Origin: Ascarosepion bandense
Lineage: Eukaryota > Mollusca > Cephalopoda > Sepiida > Sepiidae
Reading direction: 5' to 3'
DNA length: 64,000 nt
Assembly (NCBI GenBank): GCA_037127315.1
Contig: JBBBDQ010001689.1
Location: forward strand, 713,501-777,500
Shown here: piece after piece, positions 1 to 10,886 of the stretch
Numbering within the stretch: the stretch's first letter is position 1
Layout of the letters: every line of letters starts with the position of its first letter
Notes under the pieces: model-generated
The model's database searches: none
Told to the model about the DNA's origin: nothing
The model's input: the letters and a program-made list of their open reading frames with translations, nothing else
Translations under genes and position numbers: made by a program

Positions 1-349
1 GTCCTGGATCGACACAGTGACCCAACCTTCTTAGCAATGGATTTAGCTATGGATTCGATGTAGCAGTTCCATTTGAGATCAGAAGAGAGGGTAAGGCAGA
101 GAAGGCGCAGTGTATTGCACTCAGGGAGAATCGCTTGGTCCATGCTTATGGGAGGCAGGAGATGTTGCCTAAGACCAAGCTGTTGTTCTTAGACGCATTG
201 AAGTTGACAAGCCACTTCTTGCCCCAATTCACCACAGAGTGTAGATCCCGTTGAAGGTCAGCAGCGAGATTGTGTCTGTCCGCCATGCCAGATTTCTTAC
301 TGGAGTATATTGTAGTGTCATCTGCGTAGATGCCTACTTGGGACTTGAT
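1..349 (-). mobile_element. Jockey/CR1-like LINE, reverse transcriptase fragment
   Basis: On the minus strand this reads as part of a non-LTR reverse transcriptase. The catalytic motif Y-A-D-D lies at 317-328 in the context IYADDTTIYSS, which is the palm-domain C box that binds the catalytic metals. The open frame runs on through a typical NWGKKWLVNFN segment and then hits a stop near 160-170, so the copy is broken. The stretch at 1-50 matches the segment at 60920-60967, so both belong to one family. The 5' end of the element lies towards higher coordinates, where it is truncated at about 349. The other end leaves the window. The clade is judged from motif style only. Confidence 0.8.
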
Positions 350-394
350 ATGTCTTAAATCTCAATCAAATTTATTGAACTCTCAGTTTTTTAT

Positions 395-737
395 AATTAA
401 GACATTTTTAATAATTGTCTCATCCGAAGCATGGTCGAACTGCCACTGATGCGCAGGGGGTTACCTAATAAATGAGTAAAGCGAAAGGAGAACAGGTGAC
501 AGTAGATGTTGGAGAATGGATAAGAGAAGAACGGGAACACTTGTGTATAGAGAGATGCATGAGAGGAAAACCTAATGGGAGAAGACGGATGAGAATCAAG
601 AAGATAAAAGATGACAGTGGTCGTTGATTTTAACTCTTGCAGATGGTAGCTATCAGGGAAGCAAGAATACGAAAAGCAGTTCCACAGGCGGGAGGTGCGA
701 GAAAAAGCTGCTAGAGTAGAAGTGTGAGACACGAATT
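395..737 (-). mobile_element. Jockey/CR1-like LINE 3' end, 5'-truncated
   Basis: The minus strand encodes the C-terminal tail of the same LINE family (FSRTSRLWNC..SYSCFPD, at 600-735), followed by its 3' untranslated region with the motif CACTGATGCGCAGGGGG-like on the minus complement at 440-465. The same tail and 3' region recur at about 5010, 5375, 38120 and 60250. The reading frame is damaged after the conserved tail. It is a dead insertion, truncated at 737 next to the GATA array. Confidence 0.75.
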
Positions 738-759
738 TCGTTTTAGACAGATATTAACA

Positions 760-781
760 TGCTAAGATAGATAGATAGATC

Positions 782-830
<49 letters not shown>

Positions 831-888
831 TGAACACTTTATATATATATATATAAAGATTGTTATGAACATAATGAGCTTGAGATAT

Positions 889-932
<44 letters not shown>

Positions 933-985
933 TGAACACTTTATATATATATATAAAAAAGATTGTTATGAACATAATGAGCTTG

Positions 986-1019
<34 letters not shown>

Positions 1020-1071
1020 TGAACACTTTATATATATATATATAAAGATTGTTATGAACATAATGAGCTTG

Positions 1072-1120
<49 letters not shown>

Positions 1121-1129
1121 TTAAAAGAC

Positions 1130-1173
<44 letters not shown>

Positions 1174-1230
1174 TAGAACACTTTATATATATATATATAT
1201 ATAAAGATTGTTATGAACATAATGAGCTTG

Positions 1231-1276
<46 letters not shown>

Positions 1277-1328
1277 TGAACACTTTATATATATATATAA
1301 AAAAGATTGTTATGAACATAATGAGCTT

Positions 1329-1377
<49 letters not shown>

Positions 1378-1391
1378 GTGATTATTGTGGC

Positions 1392-1449
<58 letters not shown>

Positions 1450-1450
1450 C
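760..1450. repeat. GATA microsatellite organised as a minisatellite
   Basis: Runs of (GATA)n alternate with an almost invariant segment of about 55 bp (GTGAACACTTTATATATATA, then AAAGATTGTTATGAACATAA, then TGAGCTTGAGA). This segment occurs five times, starting near 830, 931, 1018, 1172 and 1275. The GATA tract length varies between copies. The last part, 1330-1450, is GATA alone with one short interruption. The open frames across it only reflect the 4-bp repeat and are not genes. Confidence 0.95.
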
Positions 1451-1980
1451 AGAGATGTAGCTTTCGGAAGAAATTTGTTTCACTCCGTGTTTTTGTAGAC
1501 GGAAGGGGATTAGTTATTTAGCTATGCCGAATACTTCCAGCAAGTGGGCCGAAACTAGGTCACCAGTTCACGTCAAAAAAATCTGTGGAGACAATCGGAT
1601 ATAGAAATATAGTAAACAGCATATGACTCTAATTCATTAAATAAGAAAATGACATCCAATCGATATATGAAACATTTTAGAACAAAAAAGAAAAAAGAGA
1701 GAGAAGAGAACAGTACTTACTTATTCCATTACAGTACGTGGGGTCGTTTATTGACGCCTATAATTATGTTGTATTAGGAAGTATTAGTAAAAGGAAATAC
1801 AAGGAAAACAAATTGTTTCTTCTCATTTATTAACATGTGGATCAAATACGATCTGGCTGAAATAACTTTAAATTTTCTTTTGGTTATAGATATTGGCAAA
1901 AGTCGGGATTTTATTGGTAGTCCCTGTCTTTCGACTTGCTAACTATCCTCCTTTATAGCAACAAAGGTGGAACAATTTTC
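1451..1980. other. AT-rich spacer, no recognised feature
   Basis: I see no coding frame of known type, no RNA gene and no clear repeat here apart from a short purine-rich patch near 1685-1710. Confidence 0.5.
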
Positions 1981-1983
1981 TCA

Positions 1984-2335
1984 AGGATGAAGGAGATACA
2001 GAAATGTGGTTCTACAGAAGGATACTGAGAATCTCGACGAAAAAGTTTTGGAAAGGACGCAAACGAAATGGAAAATTATACTGAGCATCAGAAAGAGACA
2101 GCTGGGGTTTCTGGAACACGTAATGAGGAAGGAGGGCTTGGAGAATCTAATACTCACAAAACGGATAGAGAGAAAGAGAGACAGCGCGAGAGATGCTTAA
2201 TGTGTTTGAACAAGTGAATGGCGAAAAGGGGTTTGGGAGAGATATCAAGCAGAGGAATGTTAAGTATAACAAAGGATAGGAGCAAGTGGAAGTTCATGAT
2301 CGTCTACGCCCTGAAGAGAGTCGATACATCAAGAA
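1984..2335 (+). mobile_element. RTE-like LINE C-terminal fragment
   Basis: The plus strand carries a decayed copy of the RTE-like tail seen better at 61258-62145. Recognisable pieces in order are MWFYRRxLRI, KVLERTQTKWK, ILSIRKRQLGFLEHVMRKEG, and the terminal SKWKFMIVYALKR near 2290-2320. Frames shift several times. The start is truncated at about 1984 and there is no reverse transcriptase core. Confidence 0.8.
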
Positions 2336-2574
2336 GGTGCTGGTATACATACTTATTTGTAGGCTATTATATTGAGACTTTTGGGTTTTACGACAATGAC
2401 CTGTACCACAATTTTTTTTCCAAAACCTCAAAATGCTGCGAAACCAAAACATCCAACTGGAATCTCGATTTCAGTCCTTGTTGTGACCAAGTGAATAGTT
2501 TAAGAAATGACAAAACATGTGTTATAGAAAAAATTGTATATTTAACAGTAAATACAACAGAATAGTATTACACG

Positions 2575-3755
2575 GTTAGTGCGTGTGTCGGTTGTCTAGC
2601 ATCCAAGCAATTGTTAGTGCGTGTGTCGGTTGTCCAGCGTTCAATCAATTGTTGGCGCGTGTGTGTCGTTTTTATAGCGTCCACTCACTTGTTAGGGCGT
2701 GTGTCGGTTGTCCAGCGTTCAATCAATTGTTGGCGCGTGTGTCGTTTTTATAGCGTCCACTCACTTGTTAGGGCGTGTGTCGGTTGTCCAGCGTTCAATC
2801 AATTGTTGGCGCGTGTGTGTCGTTTTTATAGCGTCCACTCACTTGTTTGGGCGTGTGTCGGTTGTCCAGCGTTCAATCAATTGTTGGCGCGTGTGTGTCG
2901 TTTTTATAGCGTCCAATCACTTGTTAATGCGTGTGTCAGTTGTCCAGCATCCAAGCAATTGTTAGTGCGTGTGTCGGTTGTCCAGCGTTCAATCAATTGT
3001 TGGCGCGTGTGTGTCGTTTTTATAGCGTCCACTCACTTGTTTGGGCGTGTGTCGGTTGTCCAGCGTTCAATCAATTGTTGGCGCGTGTGTCGTTTTTATA
3101 GCGTCCAATCAATTGTTAGTGCGTGTCGATTGTCCAGCGTTCAATTAATTGTTGGCGCGTGTGTCATTTTTATAGCGTCCAATCAATTGTTAGTGCGTGT
3201 GTCGGTTGTCTAGCGTTCAATCAATTGTTGGCGCGTGTGTTGGTTGTCCAGCGTTCAATCAATTGTTGGCACGTGTGTCGGTTGTCCAGCGTCCAATCAA
3301 TTGTTAGTGCGTGTGTCGGTTGTCTAGCGTTCATTCAATTGTTGGCGCGTGTGTCGGTTGTCCAGCGTTCAATCAATTGTTGGCGCGCGTGTGTCGGCTG
3401 TCCAGCGTTCAATCAATTGTTAGTGTGTGTGTCGGTTGTCTAGCGTTCAATCAATTGTTGGCACGTGTGTCGGTTGTCCAGCGTCCAATTAATTGTTAGT
3501 GCGTGTGTCGGTTGTCCAGCGTTCAATCAATTGTTGGCGCGTGTGTCGGTTGTCCAGCGTTCAATCAATTGTTAGTGCGTGTGTCGGTTGTCTAGCGTTC
3601 ATTCAATTGTTGGCGCGTGTGTCGGTTGTCCAGCGTCCAATCAATTGCTAGTGCGTGTGTCGGTTGTCCAGCGTTCATTCAATTGTTAGTGCGTGTGTCG
3701 GTTGTCCAGCGTCCAATCAATTGTTAGTGCGTGTGTCGGTTGTCCAGCGTTCATT
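2575..3755. repeat. 38-bp minisatellite, about 31 copies
   Basis: The monomer is about 38 bp (GTGCGTGTGTCGGTTGTCCA then GCGTTCAATCAATTGTTA). A variant monomer with GTCGTTTTTATAGCGTCCAC alternates with it in the first half (2650-3180), giving a two-monomer higher-order pattern; the second half is more uniform. Because 38 is not a multiple of three, all frames stay open for long stretches and give spurious repetitive peptides. I find no promoter or splice signals that would suggest translation. Confidence 0.95.
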
Positions 3756-4370
3756 CGATTCGACTCTTTTTTTGCCTCCTCTTCTAGTAATTTTATTGTA
3801 ATCGAAAGAGTCCAGCATACAGTCTTTAGAAGGAGAACAACACGACAGTTCGAGACTTTCATAATGAAAATTATGCATGGCACCAAACCTGTTAAGAAAT
3901 ATTTAGACAGCTCTATACAGCCACTTTCTAAAATAAATACCGAAAAAATGATTTGAGCAAGTGAAACCTGAATGTCTTGACAAAGATCTTTCCTTTGAGA
4001 AAGTTGTGGTTTGGCGCTACACAACCACAAACAAAGAACAAAAAATTAATGCAAATGGTATCAATTAAGGACTACCACCAGGAGTAATTACTAAAATGGA
4101 TAGAACCTTGTAATCCACACGACATTCGACACGCCATCAAATAGAAGGTTACGAAAGAGACTCTAATAACTACTTGAAAGAACAATGACAGTTACTGAAC
4201 AATTTTCCTTAAAGACGTGTTTTAAGAGTTTATATAAATATCAGCCGAACTTAGTAGTGGCTGCTCGTTTAGTGAATGCCAGAAATTTCGTTACAGTAAA
4301 ATCGATAATATTCCATTCATATTACAATAGTAATAGTGACTTAATTGCGGCACAAGACCGAAAATATTGG
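3756..4370. other. spacer, no recognised feature
   Basis: Unique-looking AT-rich DNA follows the minisatellite. Short open frames exist on both strands but none has recognisable motifs. Confidence 0.45.
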
Positions 4371-4458
4371 GTACCCAGTGAGGATCGAACACACTATTCA
4401 GTTGTAATATGTTCTAGCGCGATACAATTTAACTTGTTAACCATTACACCAGGCAGAG
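4371..4458 (-). repeat. tRNA-like sequence (SINE head or tRNA pseudogene)
   Basis: On the minus strand an A-box-like TGGTGTAATGGTTAAC (4443-4454 region) is followed by a B-box-like GTTCGATCCTC (4380-4390). These are internal promoter elements of RNA polymerase III genes. The distance between the boxes is longer than in a normal tRNA and no clean acceptor stem is visible, so it is a tRNA-derived repeat rather than a functional tRNA. Confidence 0.5.
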
Positions 4459-4659
4459 GCGCCCATTCACATTACAATAGATGTTTCAGTTTGTTTGATT
4501 AGTTTTTGAGGCAGTCGTTCCCAACCTGAATTTGCAACTTTTTAGATAATAAAATGTTTTGAGTGTTTTACAAGCTTTCAGAAAATTGAGAATGAAATTA
4601 AGCTAATGTTGTAGTGCTAATCCCAAGAGATAAGATTAGGAGAGTGTAGTCAGATATCA

Positions 4660-4975
4660 CAGCCAATTTGTACCAATTTCAGCAGAGTCTACAAAGAGAC
4701 GTAAATACAGAGAAAAAACGCGAGATTGCCAAAATACACATGGTTGCCAAAGAAACGTATCTCTACAAAGAGACGTAAGGTTGCAAACAAACTTACGTCT
4801 GCAAAGAGTCGCGTGACGGCAAAGAGGCGTAATTCTAAAAGGACACGTAAATAGCAATAGAAAAAGACGCATGGCCGCTAACAGACGAACCTCTACAAAG
4901 AGACGTCGGTCTGTAAAGAAAGACAAGGATGCAAAGAGAAGTGTGCCTGAAAAGATACACGTCTGCAAACATAAC
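4660..4975. repeat. degenerate ~21-bp minisatellite (CAAAGAGACGT motif)
   Basis: The motif CTACAAAGAGACGTAA or close variants recurs every 20-22 bp about 14 times with substitutions. It is an old tandem array. Confidence 0.75.
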
Positions 4976-5008
4976 AGACCATATTATTTTACAGCATACG
5001 TTTTCGTA

Positions 5009-5328
5009 ATTTTTTTTTAATCATTTCACCCCAAACAAGGCAGTTTCACTGCCACAGATGAGCAGGGAGTTACATAGGGGAAAGTGATGAGAAAGAAGAA
5101 CAAGTTATAGGGGGTGTCAGGAAGAGGGTAATAAAATGATGAGAATACTGGTTTGATGGAGATGAAGTGGATCGGGAAAAGAGTTTGAGAGAAAAGATCA
5201 GTGAGATATGAAATGTCTATTGACTTTACATATAAATCATTGGAGTTTGTAGCTGTCGAGGAAGCAAGTATACGGAAGGGAATTCCACAGGTGGGAAGTG
5301 CGAGAAAAGAAGCTGATAGAGTAGAAAT
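5009..5328 (-). mobile_element. Jockey/CR1-like LINE 3' end, copy 1 of a pair
   Basis: It begins with a T-rich run and the family's 3' region (AATCATTTCACCCC, 5021-5034). On the minus strand the eroded C-terminal tail (WNSLPY-like) follows at 5260-5320. It is strongly 5'-truncated and lies directly before a second copy in the same orientation. Confidence 0.75.
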
Positions 5329-5373
5329 TGAGGTTACTTTTTATCGGTTTCAGTGTAAAAGGGGTGGGACCTT

Positions 5374-5862
5374 TTTATTTTTTTTTAATCGTGTCACCCC
5401 AAGCAAGGCATTCCACTGCCACTATAGTGCAGTGGGTTACATAGAGGGATTGGGTATAGGAAATGTCAGAAGGAGGGTGATAGACGACTTAGGATGTACA
5501 TAGGGAGAGAGTTGGAGAGAGTGGGAGTGAGTTAGTGTGTTAGGAGGTGTCTATTGACCTTACATTTAAACTCCTGGAGGTTGTAGCCGTCGGGGAAGCA
5601 AGCATGCGGTAGGGAATTTCACAGGCGGGAAGTGCGAGGAAAGCCTAGTTTCTAATCTTGTTGCTCGAGTAAATACATACATAGGGGGCACCAGTGAGCT
5701 AAGTTCATCAGAGCAGAAGCCGTGAAAGTATTTGTACAAGAGACCCAAGGAAGCCACATTACGCCGATGAGAGAGCGACTACAGCCGAGCTGCCAAGTCG
5801 AGATCGATCACATTACATATTCTCCGTTGGATTTTGTCAAGAACCCCGAGGTTTCGTGTACT
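5374..5862 (-). mobile_element. Jockey/CR1-like LINE 3' end, copy 2 of a pair
   Basis: This copy has the same 3' region (ATCGTGTCACCCCAAGCAAG near 5386-5406) and a longer coding tail. The minus strand at 5640-5800 encodes a segment like LGLLYKYFHGFCSDELSSLVP followed by RATRLETR, which matches the better copy at 60462-60947. Internal deletions break the frame. The copy is cut off around 5862. Confidence 0.78.
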
Positions 5863-6592
5863 TTTATTGTTCTCGCTCCTTAATGACTTTTATATTCTTT
5901 CACACTAAGTTACATTTTGTGCCTTAGTGGCTTTATTGCCATGTTTTAGATGAAGTGAAATAAATACTGCTTTAAAGCTACAAAATAATTTCCACTGATC
6001 CGTTAAAAATGATAAGCAATAAACATAAAAATGAAAGTGTGAAAGAAGAAAAAAATGAAAAATCTCAAGCAAAGCAAATAGGAAAACTAAAAATAGTGTC
6101 AAGTGAACAAATAACAAGGGTGTCTGACTGAAGGCAGGACAGGGGAGATAATCGATTGATCAGTCATCTCCAGGTGTCGCCTCTATCAAAAAGCTACATC
6201 TTTTGTCACTTTTCGACGTTACTCTAAGGGAGCAATATGGCTGCCACAAACGATTCAGTCGTCAGTCGCTGCATCAATTGTTTGAAGAGGACAAAAGGAA
6301 TGCATTTTTTTTTTCTTGCAAAATGGAGAGACATTGTCGCTGTTCTTGAGTATTGATCATGTGTCGGCGCCACAAAACCTCAATAAAATTCAACCACTGA
6401 AGAAGATGTCAGGGAAAGAATGGGCAACGTTACTCGTTCTTTTTCTTCTTTTTCTTGATGGTTTAACAAGAAAATAAATTCGACGACATAGATTATTAAC
6501 AATTCAGTCAGTAAAGAGGGTTCGATTTATTTGCTAACTGTCTATAAATATGCTGAGTTTTTTTTTCTTTTTTACTATGATGTACACTATTG
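5863..6592. other. AT-rich spacer, no recognised feature
   Basis: I see no element ends, no RNA gene and no convincing exon. The TGCCATGTTTTAGATG region and the oligo-T patches are not diagnostic. Confidence 0.45.
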
Positions 6593-7139
6593 ATGTACAC
6601 CATCGGTCGGCAACCCCTGGCCCGCAGGCCACATCCGGCCCTCGAATGAATCTTGTCCGGCCCGCTACCTTACTCTGGACACGATATAAATATAGGTAAA
6701 CCAAACCAAAATGACAGTTGATAGTCTGAATATATTGCGTCGAAATTAAAAAACTTATTTCTTTTTACCTGGAGAATGTGGTTTACTTCTATTTTTTATT
6801 TGAAGGCATCGGTAAAATTAGCAGACGGCCTCACTTTCACTTTTTCTGTGAAATTGCTTTCATGAGCGGGCAATTTTAAATCAATATAATTTTTTTTTAT
6901 TAGTACTTATTTATAAAACATATATTTTTAGGATTTAATATTTTTTCAACTAAATTTCCGTGAGATATTAAATTATATTGAATCCTTGCTTTCTTCAAAC
7001 ACATAGAATATTTATTCACATATTTAAAAACATATTCTTCTCCATGACACTTAAGCGATAGCTGTTTGGCTCTCCTCCATGATTCTACATAGGTTTTTGG
7101 CCCTCAATCTCCAAAAGGTTGCCGACCCATGATGTACAC
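6593..7139. mobile_element. complete non-autonomous hAT-like element with 8-bp TSD
   Basis: The element occupies 6601-7131 (531 bp). Its ends are inverted: CATCGGTCGGCAACC on the left, and on the right GGTTGCCGACCCATG, which is the complement of CATGGGTCGGCAACC. An identical 8-bp duplication, ATGTACAC, flanks it at 6593-6600 and 7132-7139. Eight-base duplications and short inverted ends are hallmarks of hAT transposons. No transposase frame is present, so it must have been moved by an autonomous relative. The interior holds mirrored GGCCCGC/GGCCCTC patches just inside each end. Confidence 0.92.
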
Positions 7140-7520
7140 TATGTACAAATCTCCGGATTCACTCGAGGTTGACAGTTACCGGGTAAAAAAAAGCACAATT
7201 TACATGTATTTGTAGGAAAGATAGCAATCATCCTTAGACTTGAACAGATTAATATCGTACTGAATAGGGTATCATCATCTTGGGAAATGGTTCCACAAAG
7301 CATGGGAAGAATCCGTGAACTTACTACAGATAAATGCAATATATAGGAAAAGAGGGTGATTATCTTCAATGTGTGTGGCTTGGTGAGTTAAAACCGTTCA
7401 GTTAAGAACTGGTGGAAAATGAAGAATGTATCTCGTCGGAACACTTTCCATCGAAACAGCGGTAGAAAAGTGAGAGGCTTGCGACGTTTTGTATCTAAGA
7501 AAGGGGGTATATCAAAAAAT
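7140..7520. other. spacer, no recognised feature
   Basis: Short open frames on both strands lack known motifs. Confidence 0.45.
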
Positions 7521-7840
7521 AATTTAGCATTTGTTTATATTTCTGAGATGAGGTTGTATTTACAGTATTTACATTATTCGGACTATTGTCCTCATCTTTG
7601 TTACCATTTGTACGACGTTTAATAATAGATTATTCTATTTGTCTATATTTCTGAGATGAGGTAGTATTTACAGTATTTACATTATTCGGACTATTGTCCT
7701 CATCTTTGTTGCCATTTGTACGACGTTTAATAATAGATCATTCTATTTGTCTATATTTCTGAGATGAGGTAGTATTTACAGTATTTACATTATTCGGACT
7801 ATTGTCCTCATCTTTGTTGCCATTTGTACGACGTTTCGGC
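7521..7840. repeat. 108-bp tandem repeat, three copies
   Basis: The landmark CTGAGATGAGGT starts at 7543, 7651 and 7759, exactly 108 bp apart. Copies are nearly identical (for example ATTATTCGGACTATTGTCCT in each). The third copy runs into the left arm of the inverted repeat at 7772-8203. Confidence 0.92.
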
Positions 7841-8203
7841 CGTTGTACGCTCTGGCCTCCTTCAGGTTCTAGGAATTTCAAAGCGAACGCTTTATTACCA
7901 TCACTTGGGTATATTAACTTTATTCCTTGCGTAGTAGTGCTTCTTTTGGAAGTCATGAGTTATCTTCTAACAATTTAAGTTACTTGTTCACCACTGTTGT
8001 AGCCTGGTATTGAACTCACAACTCTTTGGATCAAGTCACAGGAACTAACCAACGTCTATATCCACTGGACCATGTGTCCTTAAGGATTGGATTAAAATAA
8101 AGAGTTCCTCGCACCTGAAGATGTTCGGAGCGTACAACGACCAAAACATCGTACAAATTGCAACAAAGATGAGGACAATAGTCCGAATAATGTAAATACT
8201 GGA
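7772..8203. mobile_element. foldback element with tRNA-like loop
   Basis: Left arm 7772-7885 and right arm 8096-8203 are inverted copies of each other; for example ATTATTCGGACTATTGTCCT at left appears as AGGACAATAGTCCGAATAAT at right. The loop contains a tRNA-like sequence. The arms also hold a conserved CTTCAGG..CGTTGTAC..ACGTTTCGG block. Its complement, CTGAAG followed by GGCCGAAACGTCGTAC, resembles a degenerate hammerhead core. No open frame of known type is inside. Confidence 0.75.
7995..8078 (-). repeat. tRNA-like sequence in the foldback loop
   Basis: On the minus strand an A box (TGGTCCAGTGGATA, complement of 8059-8072) is followed about 45 bp later by a B box (GAGTTCAATACC, complement of 8006-8017). 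Spacing fits a tRNA gene or tRNA-derived SINE head. I could not build a clean acceptor stem, so I do not call a functional tRNA. Confidence 0.6.
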
Positions 8204-8630
8204 AAATAATTTGTCACGAACAATGAGGAACTGGAGACTGAAACCTGGAAAGTACCTGCTTGTATGTGGCAGCAATATTCCTTGTTTAACATGATTTGGC
8301 CCTTGTAAAAGTAGAGGGTATCGGGTGGAATCAGGTATTTATTAGAGCGGTACAAGGAACCACTATGTTTAAGTATCTTACGATGGATTTTATGTACGTG
8401 TTCCACTTGAGAGCTCAATAGGCGCTCGTGATATAGCGCCTCTCTGAAAGAACATCTATTCATTGGGATTGAGGATAGTTCAGGGTCTGATCTGCGAAAA
8501 TGTAATAAAAATAGTTTCGTTTTTGAGTCATTTAATGCACCAGCCAGTTTTCTCCCAATGAATTGTTAAAAATTAGTCAGATCAGAGACCACATTTTGGG
8601 TTTCTGTGTCTTTAACGGCGCACGTATGTA
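8204..8630. other. spacer, possibly old LINE debris
   Basis: The minus strand near 8260-8290 contains EYCCHIQAG, which resembles the Jockey/CR1-like tail motif MEYCCHIW.G, but no other family motif continues. I leave it unassigned. Confidence 0.35.
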
Positions 8631-8639
8631 CTATAGTAT

Positions 8640-9255
8640 GATGAGCATGAGAGACAGGGAGAAAGATAGATAGAGAGATAGAGAGAAAGATAGATAGAGA
8701 GATAGAGAGAAAGAAAGATAGATAGATAGCAAGAGAGAGAAAGATATATAGAGAGATAGAGAGAAAGATAGAGAGAAATATGAAGAGAAAGATAAAGAGA
8801 AAGATAGAGAGATAGAGAGAAAAACAGATAGAAAGAGAGAGAGAGAGAGAGAAAGATAGATATAGAGATAGAGAGAAAGATAGATAGAGAGAAAGATAGC
8901 GAGAAAGATAGATAGAGAGAAAGATAGATAGATAGAGAGAGAAAGATAGAGAGATAGAGAGAAAGATAAAGAGAAAGATAAATGGAGAGATAAAGAAAAA
9001 GATAGATAGAGAGATAGAGAGAAAAATAGAGAGAGAGAGAAAGATAGATAGAGTGATAGATAGATAGAGAGAAAGATAGAGAGAAAGATAGATTGAGAGA
9101 AAGATAGATTGGGTGAGATATAAATTGAAAGAGAGAAGAAGAGAGATAGAGTGAGTGATAGATGTATTGAGATAGACTTAGTGAAAGATTCACTGCGTGA
9201 TAGACTGGTAGATTGAGAGAGTGACTGAGTGAGCGATCGAATGAGAGAGATTCTT
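8640..9255. repeat. GATA/GAGA low-complexity array
   Basis: Irregular mixture of GATA, GAGA and GAAA units over about 600 bp. The Leu/Ser/Tyr-rich frame on the minus strand is a by-product. Confidence 0.95.
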
Positions 9256-9261
9256 CTTCTT

Positions 9262-10085
9262 CTTCTATGTGCCCTGTCCCTTCAGGACGTAGGTGATCAT
9301 GGCTCTCCACGTCTCCCTATCCCTTGTGGCTCTTAGTATGTTTGCTCCTGTTGCTCCTGGCAAACCCCCGTTCCGTCATCCACCTGATCAGTCCCTGCAA
9401 ATATGTTATCCGCTGCCTTCCTCTGTCTCTCCTTCCTTCTATCTGACCAGTCAGTATCAGGTTCTCCAGGCTCTCTTTCCTCATTGCATGTCCCAGGAAC
9501 TTCAGTTATCTCTTCCTGATACTCAGCATCAGTTTTCTTTTTGTTGCCATTCTTTCTAACACCTCGTCGTTGCTTGTATGCTCAGTCCACGATATCCGTA
9601 GCATCCTTCTGTAGAACCACATTTCGGCCTCTTCCAGTTTTGTCCTCATTTTCGATGATATTGTCCAGCATTCACTGCCGTATTGAAGAACTGACATCAC
9701 GTAGCAGTCTAGCACTCTTTTCTTCGTTTCTATTGAGATTTTCCTGTGTGTTAGTATTTTACTCATCTTCTGGAACGCGTCCTTTGCCATGCCAATTCGC
9801 CTTCGGATCTCCGTGTCGCACTTTCCATCTTCTGTTAGAACACTTCCTAGGTACTTAAATTCTTGTACTTGTTTGATTCTGTTATCCCCCACATTGGCAT
9901 TTTGGGTTGTATCTTTTGCTGATGACCATGCACTCAGTTTTCTTAAAGTTTATTTGTAGTCCCTTCTTGTCACTCTCAACTGCTACTTTCTGTATGAGGT
10001 CTTGTAGTTTCCTTTCCGTGTCCGCAATCAGCACTGTATCGTCCGCATACCTTATGTTGTTCAGGTTGTGGCCTCCATGGATGAG
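9262..10085 (-). mobile_element. RTE-like LINE reverse transcriptase, C-terminal half
   Basis: Minus-strand order is: RYADDTVLIADTERKLQDL (reverse transcriptase C box, YADD near 10038-10049), GLQINFKKTECMVIS, a frameshift near 9890, then FKYLGSVLTEDGK, a thumb-like region ending in VLDCYVMSVLQYGSECW, then MWFYRRMLRISWTEH, and finally the RKRQLQFLGHAMR tail. The fingers, palm A box and endonuclease are missing. The copy is bounded by low-complexity DNA on both sides. It is related to the copies at 53806, 56866 and 61258, and is inactive. Confidence 0.9.
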
Positions 10086-10525
10086 AGATTGAGTGTGAGA
10101 TAGATTGAAAGAGAAAGATAACTTGAGAGTTATTGAGCTATAGCTATAGAATGATGGATAGATTGACGGTGAGATAGATTCAGGGATAGATTGGGAGAGA
10201 TTGAGTGCGAGATATATTGAGAGAGATTGAGTGAAAGTCAAATTGAGATATATATATATATACATATATTAAGAGATATAAACTGAATGATAGATAGAAC
10301 GAGAGAGACAGACTGAGGGAGAGATAGATTGGGAGAGAAACTGAGAGAGGGAGAGGGTGATATTGAATGAGATATAGATGGAGTGAGAAATAGATTGAAA
10401 GACAGACAGCTTGTGAGAGATACATTGTGGGAAATAGATTGAATGAGAGAGATTAAGAGAGATAGATGCTTTTTAATTCGAGCAATATTGAAGGAATTTC
10501 ATATATATATATATATATATATATA
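10086..10525. repeat. GAGA/GATA low-complexity DNA ending in (TA)n
   Basis: Decayed AGATTGAGAGAGAT-type repeats extend from 10086 to 10465. A (TA)n tract lies at 10501-10524. Confidence 0.85.
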
Positions 10526-10855
10526 CGCGTGAGTCTGTGTGTATACATTCATAAATTGAATTTTAAATAAGTTCATCCGATAATTTTAACTATTTAAAAA
10601 AATAATGAATGTATCTCACTAAAATTTTAAACAGAAAAAATTGATAAAAATTAATTAATATGAATAGTTTTTTAATAGTATAATTTTCAATTTTGTCATG
10701 TTCACGCTGACCTATATTCACATATCATACAATTTGCATTAAACATTAAGATCGGTATTAATATAATTAGATGAATAAATGATAATTTTCAATATTTATT
10801 TTTGGTTACATTTATAGCGATCTCTCTCTCTCTCTCTCTCCCAGTCTCTCTCTCA

Positions 10856-10886
<31 letters not shown>

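Noticed and set aside
2611..3443. Repetitive 106-200-codon frames in the 38-bp minisatellite
   Set aside because: All frames are open because of the period; peptide content is simply the translated repeat.
8092..8463. Minus-strand frame with EYCCHIQAG as a LINE tail
   Set aside because: Only nine residues resemble the Jockey/CR1-like motif and nothing else in the frame follows the family, so I left it unassigned.
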